Source: Cydia pomonella
Taxonomy: Eukaryota > Arthropoda > Insecta > Lepidoptera > Tortricidae
NCBI RefSeq assembly: GCF_033807575.1
Contig: NC_084716.1
Span: 6,572,001-6,636,000, forward strand
Direction: 5' to 3'
Length of the DNA stretch: 64,000 nucleotides
Shown in pieces: positions 21,315 through 33,299 of the stretch. The translations under genes were made by a program, and so were the position numbers. Below the pieces are notes generated by a model. The model saw only the letters and a list, made by a program, of their open reading frames with translations. It was not told the DNA's origin and searched no databases. The stretch's first letter is position 1. The number at the start of each line of letters is the position of its first letter.

Positions 21315-22613
21315 TACAGGGTGGCCCAAAAAAACGTTGACAAAGATTTTTTTAAGTTTTAATATTAAAGACTTACATAACTTATTCAATACAACTTAAA
21401 ATTAAAAATACAGCCTTTTTTATTTAAGAAAAATCAATTGTCTTCAAAATAGCCCCCTTTGGCTTTAATGCACAAACGCAAACGTTTGGTAAAATTTTCA
21501 ACGATATGCCGCAGCTCCTCCATGGTTATTTTTGCCCACTCCTGGGTAAGTTTCGCTTTTAAAGCGTCTACACTCTTGTGTTTTGTAGCACAGGCCCTTG
21601 TTTCTAAGATAGACCACAAACTATAATCCATTGGATTTAGATCAGGTGAGTAGGGCGGCCACTCTTTCGAGCTTATGAACCCTGGAAAATTGTCTTTACA
21701 CCACTGCTGCACACTTCGGGCCCTGTGAGATGGAGCAGAGTCCTGCTGGAATATCCACGGCTGGTTGCCGAAATGTTGTTGACTCCAAGGAAGAACTACA
21801 GCTTCCAGAATATCTCTCCTGTATATTTCTTGGTTTATTTTTACACCCTTTTCAATAAAAATGAGAGGAGTTTTGCCTGTAGAGCAAATACCACCCCAAA
21901 CCATAACTGAATCTGGCTTTTGACGATGGGGAATGACTGCGACCTCTCCGGGGCGACTAGAAGAGTAAATTCTGTCATTTTGGTGATTGTGGGCCTGTTC
22001 TATACAAAAAAGTTTTTCATCAGTAAAAAGGATATTTTTCCATTTTTCAGTAGCGGCACGTCGCGTAATCAAACGGCATCTCTGTAGACGAACTTTTTTA
22101 TCTTTATCTTCTAGAAGCTGAGCTTTACGTAGCTTATATGCCTTTAATTTTAGATCATTAGCGACAATACGTTGGACCGTTGATCGACTTACACCCAGTT
22201 CCCGAGCCATTTTTCGCACTTTGGTCCGTGGATTACGACTAAGCCGTTTTTTTATAACATTTCGAAGCCTCGGAGTCCTAACAGTCCTCTTTCTTCCTCT
22301 TCCTGGGCGGTCAGCAAGATGCCCGAGTTCATTATACCGCCCAATAGTCTTGGACACCAGTTGACGACTGACACCGAGCGATCTAACTATCTCACACTGT
22401 CGTTTTCCCGCTTCGTGCAAGGAAATTATTGCTTTACGCTGCGTAGACATCATAAAAACCAAAAATATTCATATAATTCAAACAAGCTATTATTCATAAA
22501 ACGTTGCCAATATGTGTAAGAATGTAACAGAAAATGAACCGAATTCGTTTGGCGTTCCAAATTCAAAAATTTTACTTTTTAATTTTGTCAACGTAATTTT
22601 GGGCCACGGTGTA
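21315..22613 (-). mobile_element. Intact maT-type mariner element
   Basis: Terminal inverted repeats: left TACAGGGTGGCCCAAAAAAA followed by cgttgacaaag; right, read inward on the minus strand, TACACCGTGGCCCAAAATTA followed by cgttgacaaaat. TA stands at both ends. The 1.3-kb element encloses a single transposase on the minus strand with no visible lesion. The ends match each other over about 30 bp with a few differences. Confidence 0.9.
21434..22462 (-). CDS. maT mariner transposase (DD37D)
   Basis: 342 residues at most. The element-typical start is probably the MSTQRK methionine at residue 5. Residues about 8-110 carry two helix-turn-helix units (CEIVRSLGVSRQLVSKTIGR and RKMARELGVSRSTVQRIV) separated by a GRGRKR AT-hook-like patch. 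The catalytic residues are D148 (FTDEK), D241 (FQQDSAPSH) and D279 (SPDLNPMDY). Exactly 37 residues separate the last two, the hallmark of the maT clade. The enzyme cuts at the flanking TIRs and reinserts the element at TA sites. The ORF is intact, so the copy may be recently active. Confidence 0.93.
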   Translation of the reverse strand: MVFMMSTQRKAIISLHEAGKRQCEIVRSLGVSRQLVSKTIGRYNELGHLADRPGRGRKRTVRTPRLRNVIKKRLSRNPRTKVRKMARELGVSRSTVQRIVANDLKLKAYKLRKAQLLEDKDKKVRLQRCRLITRRAATEKWKNILFTDEKLFCIEQAHNHQNDRIYSSSRPGEVAVIPHRQKPDSVMVWGGICSTGKTPLIFIEKGVKINQEIYRRDILEAVVLPWSQQHFGNQPWIFQQDSAPSHRARSVQQWCKDNFPGFISSKEWPPYSPDLNPMDYSLWSILETRACATKHKSVDALKAKLTQEWAKITMEELRHIVENFTKRLRLCIKAKGGYFEDN

Positions 22614-22901
22614 CAAACAAAACTTTAAAGAACTAATTCCAATCTCCAACCCAGGCATTCTCGGTACTATTAAGACAATTTACAAAATTAGACATTATGC
22701 AACCAAAACTTGATGAAACTATGTTGGTTAATTTGGTTTTGCTTACATTGTCCTGAAATGTAGGCCTTACGACCCTAATCTGATAAGTCCTGTAAACGGG
22801 CGGGAGGACGGTACGGGTCGTGATAAGAAAATTCATTCCTCCTATGCAGCTGGTTACGAACCATTTGATGAACAAAATGCGTGTCGTATCACGCATAATG
22901 G

Positions 22902-23356
22902 AGGGTTCCGTACCTTCAATGGACTAAGAAAAAAACTAATATCAAAAGGTCGTATCTGCCTAAGAAATATTATTTTGGAGATAACTCAAAAAAAACTTAA
23001 CCAATAAGGTTCAAAATCATTTTCGTTCATGTACATATATTCTCAATTTTTATGTTCATTTTTTGGTTCTCTGGTTCGAAAGTTACAGAGGGGGCACACT
23101 TTATAAGACTTTTGGGGCATATTATTTTAAAAAACCTATCGAATGATTTGCCACATGTTGATATTTGGCACTGACAATTAGTTAAGTACATATATGCAGT
23201 GCCCCCGTAAAAATACTTTTTCTGCAATTTTACTTTCAGCACTCAAAAATTTCATCAATATTTCCTTTATAGTTTATGCCTGAGACATAGGGACGGACAC
23301 ACGGACATGACGAAACTATAAGGGTTCCGTTTTTACCATTTTGGCTACGGAACCCT
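22902..23356. repeat. GGTTCCGTA-family repeat, complete-looking copy
   Basis: Starts agggttccgtaccttcaatg and ends tggctacggaaccctaaaaa, so the ends are inverted (AGGGTTCCGTA / TACGGAACCCT). An internal gacgaaactataagggttcc segment lies near the right end. Non-coding. Confidence 0.7.
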
Positions 23357-24135
23357 AAAAACTCCTTGTTCCAAAACGGTAGGTATCGTACGTTTTTTTA
23401 TAGCTTTATATATATCGAAGCAAATATTTCTGTAGATGTTATTTGACTTATTTGCCTAGACTAGGTGTTGCTGTTGGTGTCATAAGGCATAATCTCTGAT
23501 TTCCCTAATACAAATCGTTTAGTAAGCTATATGCAATAGGAGTGATGACACACATTAAAATTTGAAACAAAATTTAGCAAAGTGTAAATTTAAAAAATGG
23601 TTATTTAAAGTACAAGCTTGAAAAAAAACAATGATACTATTCGATTTCTCACACTTTCCTGTAAAATAAACTGTACAGCAACTTGCGTATTACGTGCAAG
23701 ACCCGTTTTCTAAAATTATGTGTAACCAATAGATCTCTGTTATCTGAGAAAAAAAATATTTTAAAAATTGGTGTTACAAAGAGGACTATTGGGCATAAGG
23801 AAATAAAATAAAGAATCAGACATAAACAATTTTAATAAGTACTAAAATGATAAAAACACACTTTATTGATACATAATCATGTCACTTTCTGTGCCTAAAT
23901 AAATTTTGATACCTATTTAACACACCAATTAGGGGCCGGTCACACCCGCGCGTTTTGAGAGCGGTAACGATAACTGTTGGAAGACTCCGACCCCCGTGCC
24001 GACCAGACAGACTTTCTGGCAGACTGGCTGACTGACACTTTTTCAGAATAGACAATTTTAAATAAAAAATCGACACGATAAAATAATTGACCCTGACAAA
24101 ACAGATTACGACTGACTGCGACGACAAGAAGACAA
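23357..24135. other. No gene seen
   Basis: AT-rich sequence followed by a GC-richer patch at 23935-24025 without coding signal. Confidence 0.5.
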
Positions 24136-24137
24136 TA

Positions 24138-24573
24138 CAGGGTGTTTGGCAGAGGGTTGGACAAAAAAAAACAGCGAGGAGGTGGGGCCATATGCTATAT
24201 AGCCCAATAAATTGGCCCTAGGCCCCAAGGTTAGGGGAAAAATTTTTTTTTGTTAATTTTCATAAAAATTCCGAAATGCATCACTTAAAGTCAAATAACT
24301 TATGAATATGAAGATGTAAGTATCATTTATTGGTATTATTATTATCTTGAGTGTCGTTATGTTGTAACTAAAATGGATATTTGGTGAAAATTATTGTGAA
24401 AAAATAACTACAGCCCTTTAAAGATTCTGAAAGATACAAAAAGTACCTAATGTGTATCTTTAAATTACATTAAAAAAAAACTAAAAAAACATACAGCAGT
24501 TCTAATTCCAGGAAAACATCCCCAGCTTGTACCCTTTCCAACGATATGCTACATGCATACATTTTTATTCAAG
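24138..24573. repeat. Left terminal inverted repeat of DD41D element
   Basis: About 435 bp, matching the reverse complement of 26163-26600 with scattered mismatches and small indels, for example in the A-runs near 24246 and 24472. Confidence 0.85.
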
Positions 24574-24664
24574 AACGAGATTTTGCTAATTTTGTTTAGC
24601 CGGAGACTGGTCAAAAATTTTTTGATAAAAGGAAAAGTAAATAAAAACCATTTTATTAATTTTA

Positions 24665-25862
24665 TCATTTATTTAAAAGGTGTTCAAACTGATGCCCCTC
24701 AGCCCGTATGCATGCCCGGCATCGTTTCCGTATTTCCACGGTCGTAGTTTTCAGCAGCATCTCCTGTCTCATCGTGGCGAACGCCATGTTGATGTGCTCC
24801 ACTAAAACTTCCCTATTTGTAATTTCCTCGGCGTATACTAATTCCTTTGCCCGTCCCCACACGTAAAAGTCAAGTGGTGTTAGGTCGGGCGATCGTGGGG
24901 GCCAGGGAATGGGGCCACCCCGACCAATCCATGAGTTTGGGAAGACATCATTTAAATGGTCCCTGACAGTTAATCGCCAATGTGCAGGGCAACAGTCTTG
25001 CTGAAAAACAATCGGTCTGTCTTCGTCAAACACCTCAGCTAACAATTCCGGCAAATCATTTTGGAGGAATGCCAAGTAATTGTCACCGTTGAGGTTATCG
25101 GGTAAGAAGTGCGGTCCGACTAACTTATTTCCTATCACTCCTGCCCAAACGTTCGCACTAAATCGTCGCTGAAACGCGCGTGGGCTTTTTTTGTGCGGAT
25201 TTTGCCCTTTCGGCGCCCAGTGGTGTGCATTATGGTAGTTCACGATACCTTCTCTGTCGAATTTGGACTTGTCCGTCCACAGAATACTCCGTAAAAAATT
25301 GCCATCTTCTACATCGGTGTGTAGAAGTAAGCGGCAAAATTGGATACGGTTCCCATAATCCGTTTCCTCTAAGCCTGGAACAAACAAAATTAGGCTTAAG
25401 TACATAACCATAATTTTTAAAATGTGGGACCTGTAAATCTGTAGCGAAATGCGACTGACAAATGCGCTGCAATCGAATTGATACAAAAAAATTACCTTGA
25501 ACTGGGGTGTAGTGAAAAGCATGCCTGCCATCTGCCCGGAGAACGGACCACACTTTCCAGATGCTTAATCCGAGTATCGCAGCCACTTCTCTAATGCTTT
25601 TGTTCGGATCCTCATCAAACACTCGAAGAATCTCTTCTTCAATACCAAAATTGGGTCGTATGGCATTCACACGAGGCTCGTGAAAATTTAAAGTACCGGT
25701 CTCTCGTAAACGCCGGTAAGTATTCCCAAACGTTTGGTGGGTAGGTAAACGTCTATTTGGATACAGCTCTCGATAGATCCTTTGCGCCTCACGCCCGTTG
25801 GAGTTAGCGCGTCCATAGGCCAACAGCATATCTGCGTATTCTTCGTTGGTAAATGCAGCCAT
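24665..25862 (-). CDS. DD41D transposase, two exons
   Basis: Exon 1 runs 25862-25496 and exon 2 25374-24665. The 121-bp intron has GTAATT at its donor and TTGTTCCAG at its acceptor; splicing joins ...HYTPVQ to GLEETDYGNRIQFC in frame. The N-terminus (MAAFTNEEYADMLLAYGRAN) is the DUF4817-type helix-turn-helix found in insect transposases. A second HTH is near IREVAAILGLSIWKVWSVLR. Catalytic residues are D in WTDKSKF, D in VFQQDCCPAH and D in SPDLTPLDF, with 41 residues between the last two. This spacing is that of the rosa/Visitor-type group. No frameshift is seen. The related copy at 36440-37994 lacks the intron. Confidence 0.88.
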
Positions 25863-26162
25863 AACAACGATCACCACTTAACCAGATTTAACAAACTTAA
25901 TAAAAAAACAATAAACAGAAAAGAAAACAGAACGAAAGGAAGCGTAACGGACACGTAAGATTGCAGAGGCAGTTAAGTCTCGACTAACAAAGGGATCACA
26001 GGAGATAACACGCCTGTCGACACGACTGAAAAGAAAGATAGACGCTTCAAGAATGTTAGAGTGAGACAAAAAAAATTACCTGCTTTAGGTGTACGGAAGA
26101 TAAACCGTGTTACTTTAAGTGGTGCGTATGTAGATTTTTTGCGATAGCAAATAAATAAATTT

Positions 26163-26600
26163 CTTGAATAAAAATGTATGCATGTAGCATATCGTTGGAA
26201 AGGGCACAAGCTGGGGATGTTTTCCTGGAATTAGAACTGCTGTATGTTTTTTAGTTTTTTTTTAATGCAATTTAAAGATACACATTAGGTACTTTTTGTA
26301 TCTTTCAGAAACTTTAAAGGGCTGTAGTTATTTTTTCACAATAATTTTCACCAAATATCCATTTTAATTACAACATAACGACGCTCAAGATAATAATAAT
26401 ACCAATAAATGATACTTACATCTTCATATTCATAAGTTATTTGACTTTAAGTGATGCATTTCGGGATTTTTATGAAAATTAACAAAAAAAAAATTTTTCC
26501 CCTAACCTTGGGGCCTAGGGCCAATTTATTGGGCTATGTAAGTAGCATATGGCCCCACCTCCTCGCTGTTTTTTTTTGTCCAACCCTCTGCCAAACACCC
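26163..26600. repeat. Right terminal inverted repeat of DD41D element
   Basis: Reverse complement of 24138-24573, beginning aaaaatgtatgcatgtagca on the inner side. Confidence 0.85.
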
Positions 26601-26762
26601 TAAAAAAAAAGTGGTTAAATTAAAAAGTATATTTCTTAACGATTGTTCAAGTGCAGTTCATATTGATAAGAAAAGAAGTACTAGCAAGTAAATAGCAAGG
26701 CATGTTGCTTGAAAACTAAAACAATAACAGTATTACTAACATGGGGTCCCCTCAATTATTCA

Positions 26763-26985
26763 TACAGGTTGTAACAGAAATAGTGGGGATCAGTTTAAGG
26801 GCATATAAGGTATCCGTATTTTGGGTAGGAAAAACTGGAAGAAAAATTTTTATGGCGCCAAAAAAAATTAGGTTTTGTATTGACGGTACCTGCTGGAACG
26901 ACACGAGGCCCGTACAAAAATTATCGTAAATACGATACCAAATATGCCCTTAAACGGATCCCCACTTTTTTTGTTACACTCTGTA
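26763..26985. mobile_element. MITE with ~50-bp TIRs
   Basis: The left end tacaggttgtaacagaaata followed by gtggggatcagtttaagggc pairs with right gcccttaaacggatccccac and tttttttgttacactctgta. TA at both ends is consistent with a Tc1/mariner-type target. No ORF. Confidence 0.8.
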
Positions 26986-27009
26986 GAAATATTTAATGTT
27001 ATTTTTAAG

Positions 27010-27125
27010 TGGTAGCATCAACTCGACGCCCTACTACCCTTTGACCGCCAAGAACGCCTAAAGGCGTCGTTCGCTGTTGTGTCCATGATGCCAACGATGC
27101 CTAAAGGTGTCCAAGTTGAGATGTA
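27010..27125. repeat. Foldback repeat with GACGCC/GGCGTC core
   Basis: catcaactcgacgccctact at the left and gcctaaaggtgtccaagttg followed by agatg at the right pair imperfectly, with an internal cgcctaaaggcgtcg palindrome. Non-coding interspersed repeat. Confidence 0.6.
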
Positions 27126-28268
27126 GTTATTTCGCAATATATCACGATTTTATTACAATCACTATGCATTTCCGCAATATCTTTATTTTTTTAATTTTAG
27201 CGTTCAAAAGGTTAAACCCAAACAAATAACGAAAACAGTAAAAAAGAATCGACCCTGTGGGATCCGATCCCCACAAAACCCACTAGTGTAGTAAATCTAG
27301 CAAGTTGTTGTATGGAGACCCATGCAATAATTTCTCAGTCCATGAAATTTTGCTTGGTTATTGTATAGTATGAGCCGAAACTAACATATAAATATCCAAA
27401 AAAAAAAAAACCTAAGTTAGGTATTTATACGTAAAAATATAAATCTGTTTATATGTTTAACCGAGTAATTCCTCTGTCCGAAATTATTTTACCAAATAAG
27501 TTATTTGTATCAGTATGTAATACTAGAAAAAAATCTAAAAATTTTGTCAAACATGAGATTTTTTTTAAAATGATAATTCCTTTTTTGACGCTCATTTTCA
27601 TCGGAAAATTGCTCTGTCATTTTTTTCTTCTTATATGATCTTAGAATATAATTTGGCGTAGTGGGTAAGAATATCCAAAAAAAATACATACCCAAATGTA
27701 TGTATTTTACAACTATTAAAAACTGAGAGTGGAAAATTTCTCAGCCTGTATTCTTTTAAATATATACTAAATATATACGTATACACTTAAATTCAAAATA
27801 TCCAAAAGAAATATCATCCAGAACACCGAAATTTTTGAAGCGAAGATAAATCCATCCCGCGGTTACGCAATAATGTACCGTCTTCCTTTAGCAGTTAAGT
27901 GCAGATTAGTGTCCTTGTGCTACTTGTACGACCCGACCGCGTGACCCGCAGTCCACACTTAAGAAGGGAGTTGTCGTTGTCACTGATGTGTGAGTCTTTA
28001 CACTACATTTAGTTATTTTTGCGTTTTCTTTGTACCGAATAATATATACTTACGCAGTTTTATATAACATTGATTAGAATAATATCACGCTAAAGACGTT
28101 AATAACAACCGACGTCAAAAACAACTAGGTTCTAGAATTTTTGCCACGTAATAAAGATTACCTACTTATTGTATGCTTATCGTTAATAAATTGCGATATC
28201 TTAAAACTTAACCATCGAGATCTTTAAAACTACTGAACCAGTTTTGATGAAACTTGTACTATAAGCTG
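27126..28268. other. No gene seen
   Basis: AT-rich, with A-runs at 27400-27412 and 27678-27685. Similar open stretches on both strands at 27453-27695 are low-complexity and unsupported. Confidence 0.5.
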
Positions 28269-28400
28269 AAAGATACTTCATCATCATTATCGTCAGCCTG
28301 TTGCAGTCCACTGCTGGACATAGGCCTCCCCCAGATGCGCCACAAAGCACGTTTTCCCGTTTTCTGCATCCAGTCCCTGCCAGCTACCTTCTTTAGACGC
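28269..28400 (-). mobile_element. RTE-type LINE 3' tail
   Basis: Plus-strand catcatcattatcgtcagcc, then agtccactgctggacatagg and cctcccccagatgcg. Read on the minus strand this is a 3' UTR ending in ATGATGATG-like triplets, a common form of insect RTE-group LINE tails. Only about 130 bp remain and no coding sequence. The family assignment is from the tail alone. Confidence 0.5.
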
Positions 28401-28429
28401 CCACATAGACTGACTGAGTTTAAAGGTCC

Positions 28430-29598
28430 CTTTTTTCAGTTTTTCTTAAATAACTCGTAAACGGTGGCCCATAGCAAAAAATGTTCTTTAACGTAAATAA
28501 TATATATAAAATTGCCGAATCGAAAGATTCAGTGCACTTTTTCGCTAGGATCAACATTTAAGAAATATTAAAGCGGGAAAGTTAATTAAAATCAATTTTA
28601 TGGTCCATTTTACTATATTTTCGTGAATAACCCGTAAATAGCAAAAACCTTGTTAAACGTAAATAAATTACACATTTTTTTTACAAAAAAGATTCAGTAA
28701 ACTTTTTGAGAGTATCAATATTTAAAAAGATATTAAAGGGGGAAAGTCAATTAAAATCAATTCTAAGGTTCCTTTTCTTTCGTTTTTCGTAAATAATTTG
28801 TAAAGTATGATCTATAGCAAAAAATCTCTCATGCATAAATATTAACCATAATTTTTACTACAAGAAAGATATATGAAACTTTTCGCTAGGATCAACATTT
28901 AAAAAGATACTAAAGCGGGAATATTAATACTAATCAATTTTAAAGTCACTTCTTAATTTTTCGTAAATAACTCTTAAACGGCAGCTCATAACAAAACAGG
29001 TTCTTATACATAAATAATTAACATAATATTTCCTACAAAAAACATACAGACCACTTTTCTCCAGGATCAATATTTAAAACAATATTAAAGGGGGAAAGTA
29101 AATCACAAACAATTTACAAGTCCCTAATTTTTTTTGTTTTTCGTAAATAACTCGTAAACAGTGGCCCAATGCAAAAAGTTCTTTATACATTAATAATAGA
29201 AATGTAATTTTGTACAACAAAAGTTCCGTAATTTTTTTCGCTAGGATCAATATTTAATGAGATATTAAAATTAATTATAATCAGTTTCCAGGTCCTTTTT
29301 AGGGTTCCGTACCCAAAGGCTAAAACGGGACCCTATTAATAATACTCCGCTGTCCGTCCGTCCGTCTGTCACCAGGCTGTATCTCATGAACCGTGATATA
29401 CAGTTGAAATTTTCAAAGATGATGTATTTCTATTGCCGCTATAACAACAAATACTAAAAAGTACGGAACCCTCGGTGGGCGAGTCTGACTCGCACTTGTT
29501 GGGATTTTTTAGTCAGAGGGGCAAAGTTACTTACAATGAATCCTCAGATCTCTTTTTTAGTTTTTCGTAAATAATTTGTAAAGTATTATGACCTATAG

Positions 29599-29632
<34 letters not shown>

Positions 29633-31640
29633 AATTATAATAAAATTTTCTACAAAAGACATGCGGAACATTTTTCCCTAAGATCAATATTTATTAAGGT
29701 TTTAAAGCGAGAAACACAAATAATGTGCAGAATTGATTAAAATTAACTTTCGCGGTTTAATATCTCAATAATATTGATCCTAAAGAAAAAGAATAGAAAT
29801 CTTTTTTCTAGAAAATTTTATGTTAAGTATTTATGTTTGAACGTGTTTTGCTACGGGCTACCGTTTACGAGTTACTTACGAAAACTAAAAAGGGTTTTTA
29901 AAATTGATTATTATTAACATTCCCGCTTTAGTATCTTTTTAAATATTCATCCTAGCGAAAAGTGTGCTACATATTTCTTATAGAAAATTTTATGTTACTT
30001 ATTTATGTATGAGACATTTTTTTGCTATGGGTAATACTTTAGAAATTATTTACGAAAACTAAAGAAAAGGAACCTTAGAATTGGTTTTATTAACTTTCCC
30101 TCTTTAATATCTTTTTAAATATTGATCCTTTCACAAAGGGTACTGAATCTTTTTTGTAGAAAGTTTTATGTAGATCATTTACATTTTACAGCGTTTTTTG
30201 CTAATTGCCACCGTTTACGAAAATATAGAAAAATGGACCATAAAATTGATTTTATTTAACTTTCCCGCCTAATCTTTAAATAATAAAGTGGACTGAATTT
30301 TTCTTGTTCCAAATTTTATTTAGATGATTTGCGTGAAAGAACATTTTTGATATGGGCCACCGTTTAAGAGTTATTTAAGATAAACTAAAAAAAGGGCCAT
30401 TTAGAGCTAGCAGCCGCGTCGATGCAATTGTCTCACGTGCGCTCCGAGCGATATCATTGTCGCTGGTTACGTTTAGAATTATAGTTTGGCATGCTATGAC
30501 AGAAATATTTATATTTATATGTATTTCTGTTGCCGCTATAACAACAAATACTAAAAAGTACGGAACCCTCAGTGGGCGAGTCCGACTCGCACTTGTCCGG
30601 TTTTTTAGTCAAAGAGGAGCAAAGTTACTTACAATGAATCCTCAGGTCTCTTTTTTTAGTTTTTACCTACCTATAGCAAAAAATATAAATGTGTATATAA
30701 ACAATTATAATAATTTTTTTACAAAAGACATGCGGAACACTTTTCCCTAAGATCAATATTTATTAAGCTTTTAAAGCGAGAAACACAAATAATGTGCAGA
30801 ATTGATTAAAATTAACTTTCGCCGTTTAATATCTCAATAATATTGATCCTAAAGAAAAAGTGTAATAAATCTTTTTTCCAGAAAATTTATTGTTAAGTAT
30901 TTATGTTTAACATTCTTATTGCACTGGAGCACCGTTTAATAGTTATTTACGAACAACTAAAAAAAGTACCTATGAATTGATTTACCCCCTATAATATCTT
31001 CTTAAATATTGATCCTAGAGAAAAGTGATCGAATTATTTTTTGTAGGAAATATTATGTGCATTCTTTATGTATAAGAACGTGTTTTTCTACGGGCTACCG
31101 TTTACGAGTTACTTATGAAAACTAAAAAGGGTTTTTAAAATTGATTATTATTAACATTCCCGCTTTAGTATATTTTTAAATATTCATCCTAGCGAAAAGT
31201 GTGCTAGATATTTCTTATAGAAAATTTTATGTATAAGACATTTTTTTTTTGCTATGGGTCATACTTTACAAATTATTTACGAAAATAAAGAAAATGAACC
31301 TTAGAATTGGTTTTATTAACTTTCCCTCTTTAATATCTTTTTAAATATTGATCCTTTCACAAAGGGTACTGAATCTTTTTTGTAGAAGTTTTGTGTAGAT
31401 TATTTACATTTTACAGCGTTTTTTGCTAATTGCCACCGTTTACGAAAATATAGAAAAATGGACCAGAAAATTGATTTTAATTAATTTTCCCGCTTTAATA
31501 TCTTTTTAAATATTGATCCTAGTAAAAAGTGTACTGAATTTTTCTTGTAGGAAATGTTACATAGATGATTTGCGTGATAGATCATTTTTTGATATCGGCC
31601 ACCGTTCACGAGTTATTTAAGATAAACTAAAAAAGGGACA
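28430..31640. repeat. 3.2-kb AT-rich array of ~175-bp units, both orientations
   Basis: The unit contains tttttcgtaaataactcgta, aacggtggcccatagcaaaa and aggatcaatatttaaaaaga tattaaagcgggaaag. Forward copies of the 'gatcaatattta' block lie near 28551, 28711, 28888, 29063, 29245 and 29688; inverted copies near 29758, 29927, 30104 and 30268; then one forward copy near 30753 and inverted copies near 30827, 30990, 31160, 31332 and 31495. The segment from about 29424 to 30410 is repeated from about 30518 to 31640. GGTTCCGTA-type repeats lie within it. No ORF of substance. Confidence 0.85.
29297..29512. mobile_element. GGTTCCGTA-family repeat inside the array
   Basis: agggttccgtacccaaaggc at the left, tccgctgtccgtccgtccgt in the middle, gctataacaacaaatactaa and cgagtctgactcgcacttgt at the right. 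It interrupts the forward units. Its right half recurs at 30518-30610 as part of the larger duplication. Confidence 0.75.
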
Positions 31641-31649
31641 TTTAAACCC

Positions 31650-33116
31650 TCCCTCCCCCGTACACAATAGCGCCACCCCCCTCTATCAGTACTTTCAGTA
31701 TGTTATGTAAGGTACCTTTATCTACAACTATGCCAAAATTCGCTTATACACGAATTATTTCCCCGTTTTTTCCTTCGTTTGATGGCCTAATACGTACGAC
31801 TCGAATTGAATAAATTGAATTTAAGAATATAAATATTTAAATTAGACACATCGCATAACCTACCTACTTCATTTGTAGGTACGGTAGAGACTACTTACGG
31901 TAGGTACTACACAGACAGGCAGGCATTAGGCAGGTCAAAAAAGAAACAAGTAGAAATATTTTTAACAACAGTAACCTATGCACCTAGGCGATACGCGAAT
32001 GAATAGAGAAGTAGCAAGCTGCCACCGCCGGGCAGGCGCGGCGCGCGCGCTTGCGGCGGCCGGTACCGCTCCCGCACCCCGCTTGTACACCCCGCTCCCT
32101 ACACACTGCTCCCGATATGTTAAGTTTTTAATAGGCTCGTTATTTTTTTGGATGTTTTTATAGTTGGATGGAAATAAAACTGTGATCTTAATTCAATAAA
32201 TAAAATGGATAGAGAAATTTTTCACAGCGAGTAAAAAGGCAATTTCTGAAAATAGTATAGTTACATGGATTTTTTTTTAGATTTTCATTTTGTAGCTATA
32301 AAACGGCAATAAAATGGCATTCCAGTGAAAAAATTAGACGGAGTAATTTTCCGGTCCAAGACACGTCCAAAAATTATATTTTATTAATATTGGTATTTCT
32401 ACTGGGATATTTTTTTGGATATTTCATATATTGTTGTAATACGTTACATGAATATGTCTGGTGAAGAAATTTTGAACGGAGCATTTTTCCGTAAAAAGAT
32501 ATTAACGATTTAATACTTTAGGTATTTACTTAAATCCTATTATTATTATTCTTTGGAAATTAAGACAATATTTTTTATTTATTGATACTTTATCATACTG
32601 TAAAGTTTTTTGTGGCAGAGGAATTACTGCGGGGTCCACTACCTTTATTTCCTACACTACACCATTCGTGCGTGCTTTGTGCTTTGTTTTAGGCCGTATG
32701 GCGTGGGTTCGATTCCCTTAGGGTCAAATATCTTATGGATCGCTAATAATAAATTAATGTATCATTAACATTAAAATCCACACATTGAACAACATGGATA
32801 CAGCTGCATAGCAAATACCTACAGCTATCGCGAATTTAATTTTAAACAATTGGCTTTTTGCTATTGTGATGGTTACGCATCTTACATTTTCGGATCCGAC
32901 GGATCCTCGCCACACATACTGAGAGGATGTTGTCTGCATTTCTGCTCTTTCAACCGAGTCTGTTGACATCAGTAGCTCGGGTGGTGGTGGTGGTAGAGAA
33001 ATATGAGAAGGCGTGGAGCTACGAGTGGTATTTCGTGAATCAATTTCCGTTTCTGAAACTACATTTTGATGAATTAATATATGCCTGATCTGCGGGTATA
33101 TTATATGATTCGGTAT
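31650..33116. other. No gene; GC-rich patch and a tRNA-like B box
   Basis: At 32020-32110 a CpG-dense block (gggcaggcgcggcgcgcgcg) stands out from AT-rich surroundings, without a supported exon. At 32695-32730 gcgtgggttcgattccctta resembles a polymerase III B box, perhaps the remains of a SINE. The A box is not evident. Confidence 0.4.
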
Positions 33117-33211
33117 GTACAGTCAGCGTCAAAAGTAACTGACAATTTTAGTACTGATTTACGTCAAATTCAATACTAAAATTATCACTTACTTTTGACG
33201 CTGACCGTATA
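33117..33211. repeat. Small foldback MITE
   Basis: gtacagtcagcgtcaaaagt at the left pairs with acttttgacgctgaccgtat at the right. Inner arms also match (aattttagtactga against caatactaaaatt). No ORF. Confidence 0.85.
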
Positions 33212-33299
33212 ACTCTAAATGAATCGTATTGACAACCATGAATGCAGTTACAAGTGCACGCGAAGTTACGAGTTTCAATGAATGAGTTTGAATTTCTCT

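Larger units (their letters stand above)
24138..26600 (-). mobile_element. DD41D Tc1/mariner-group transposon with ~435-bp TIRs
   Basis: The outer ends CAGGGTGTTTGGCAGAGGGT and, in reverse, gccaaacaccc flank a 2463-bp element. The terminal inverted repeats run to about 24573 and from about 26163, including matching blocks such as cagcgaggaggtggggccat and gttctaattccaggaaaaca. TA lies at both sides. The outermost right bases (ccctaaaa instead of ccctgta) have mutated. A two-exon transposase on the minus strand lies between the repeats. Confidence 0.9.

Noticed and set aside
32020..32110. CpG-island promoter of a host gene
   Set aside because: Too short, with no downstream exon on either strand.
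32695..32730. tRNA gene
   Set aside because: Only a B-box-like motif is seen; no acceptor stem, A box or anticodon arm can be drawn.
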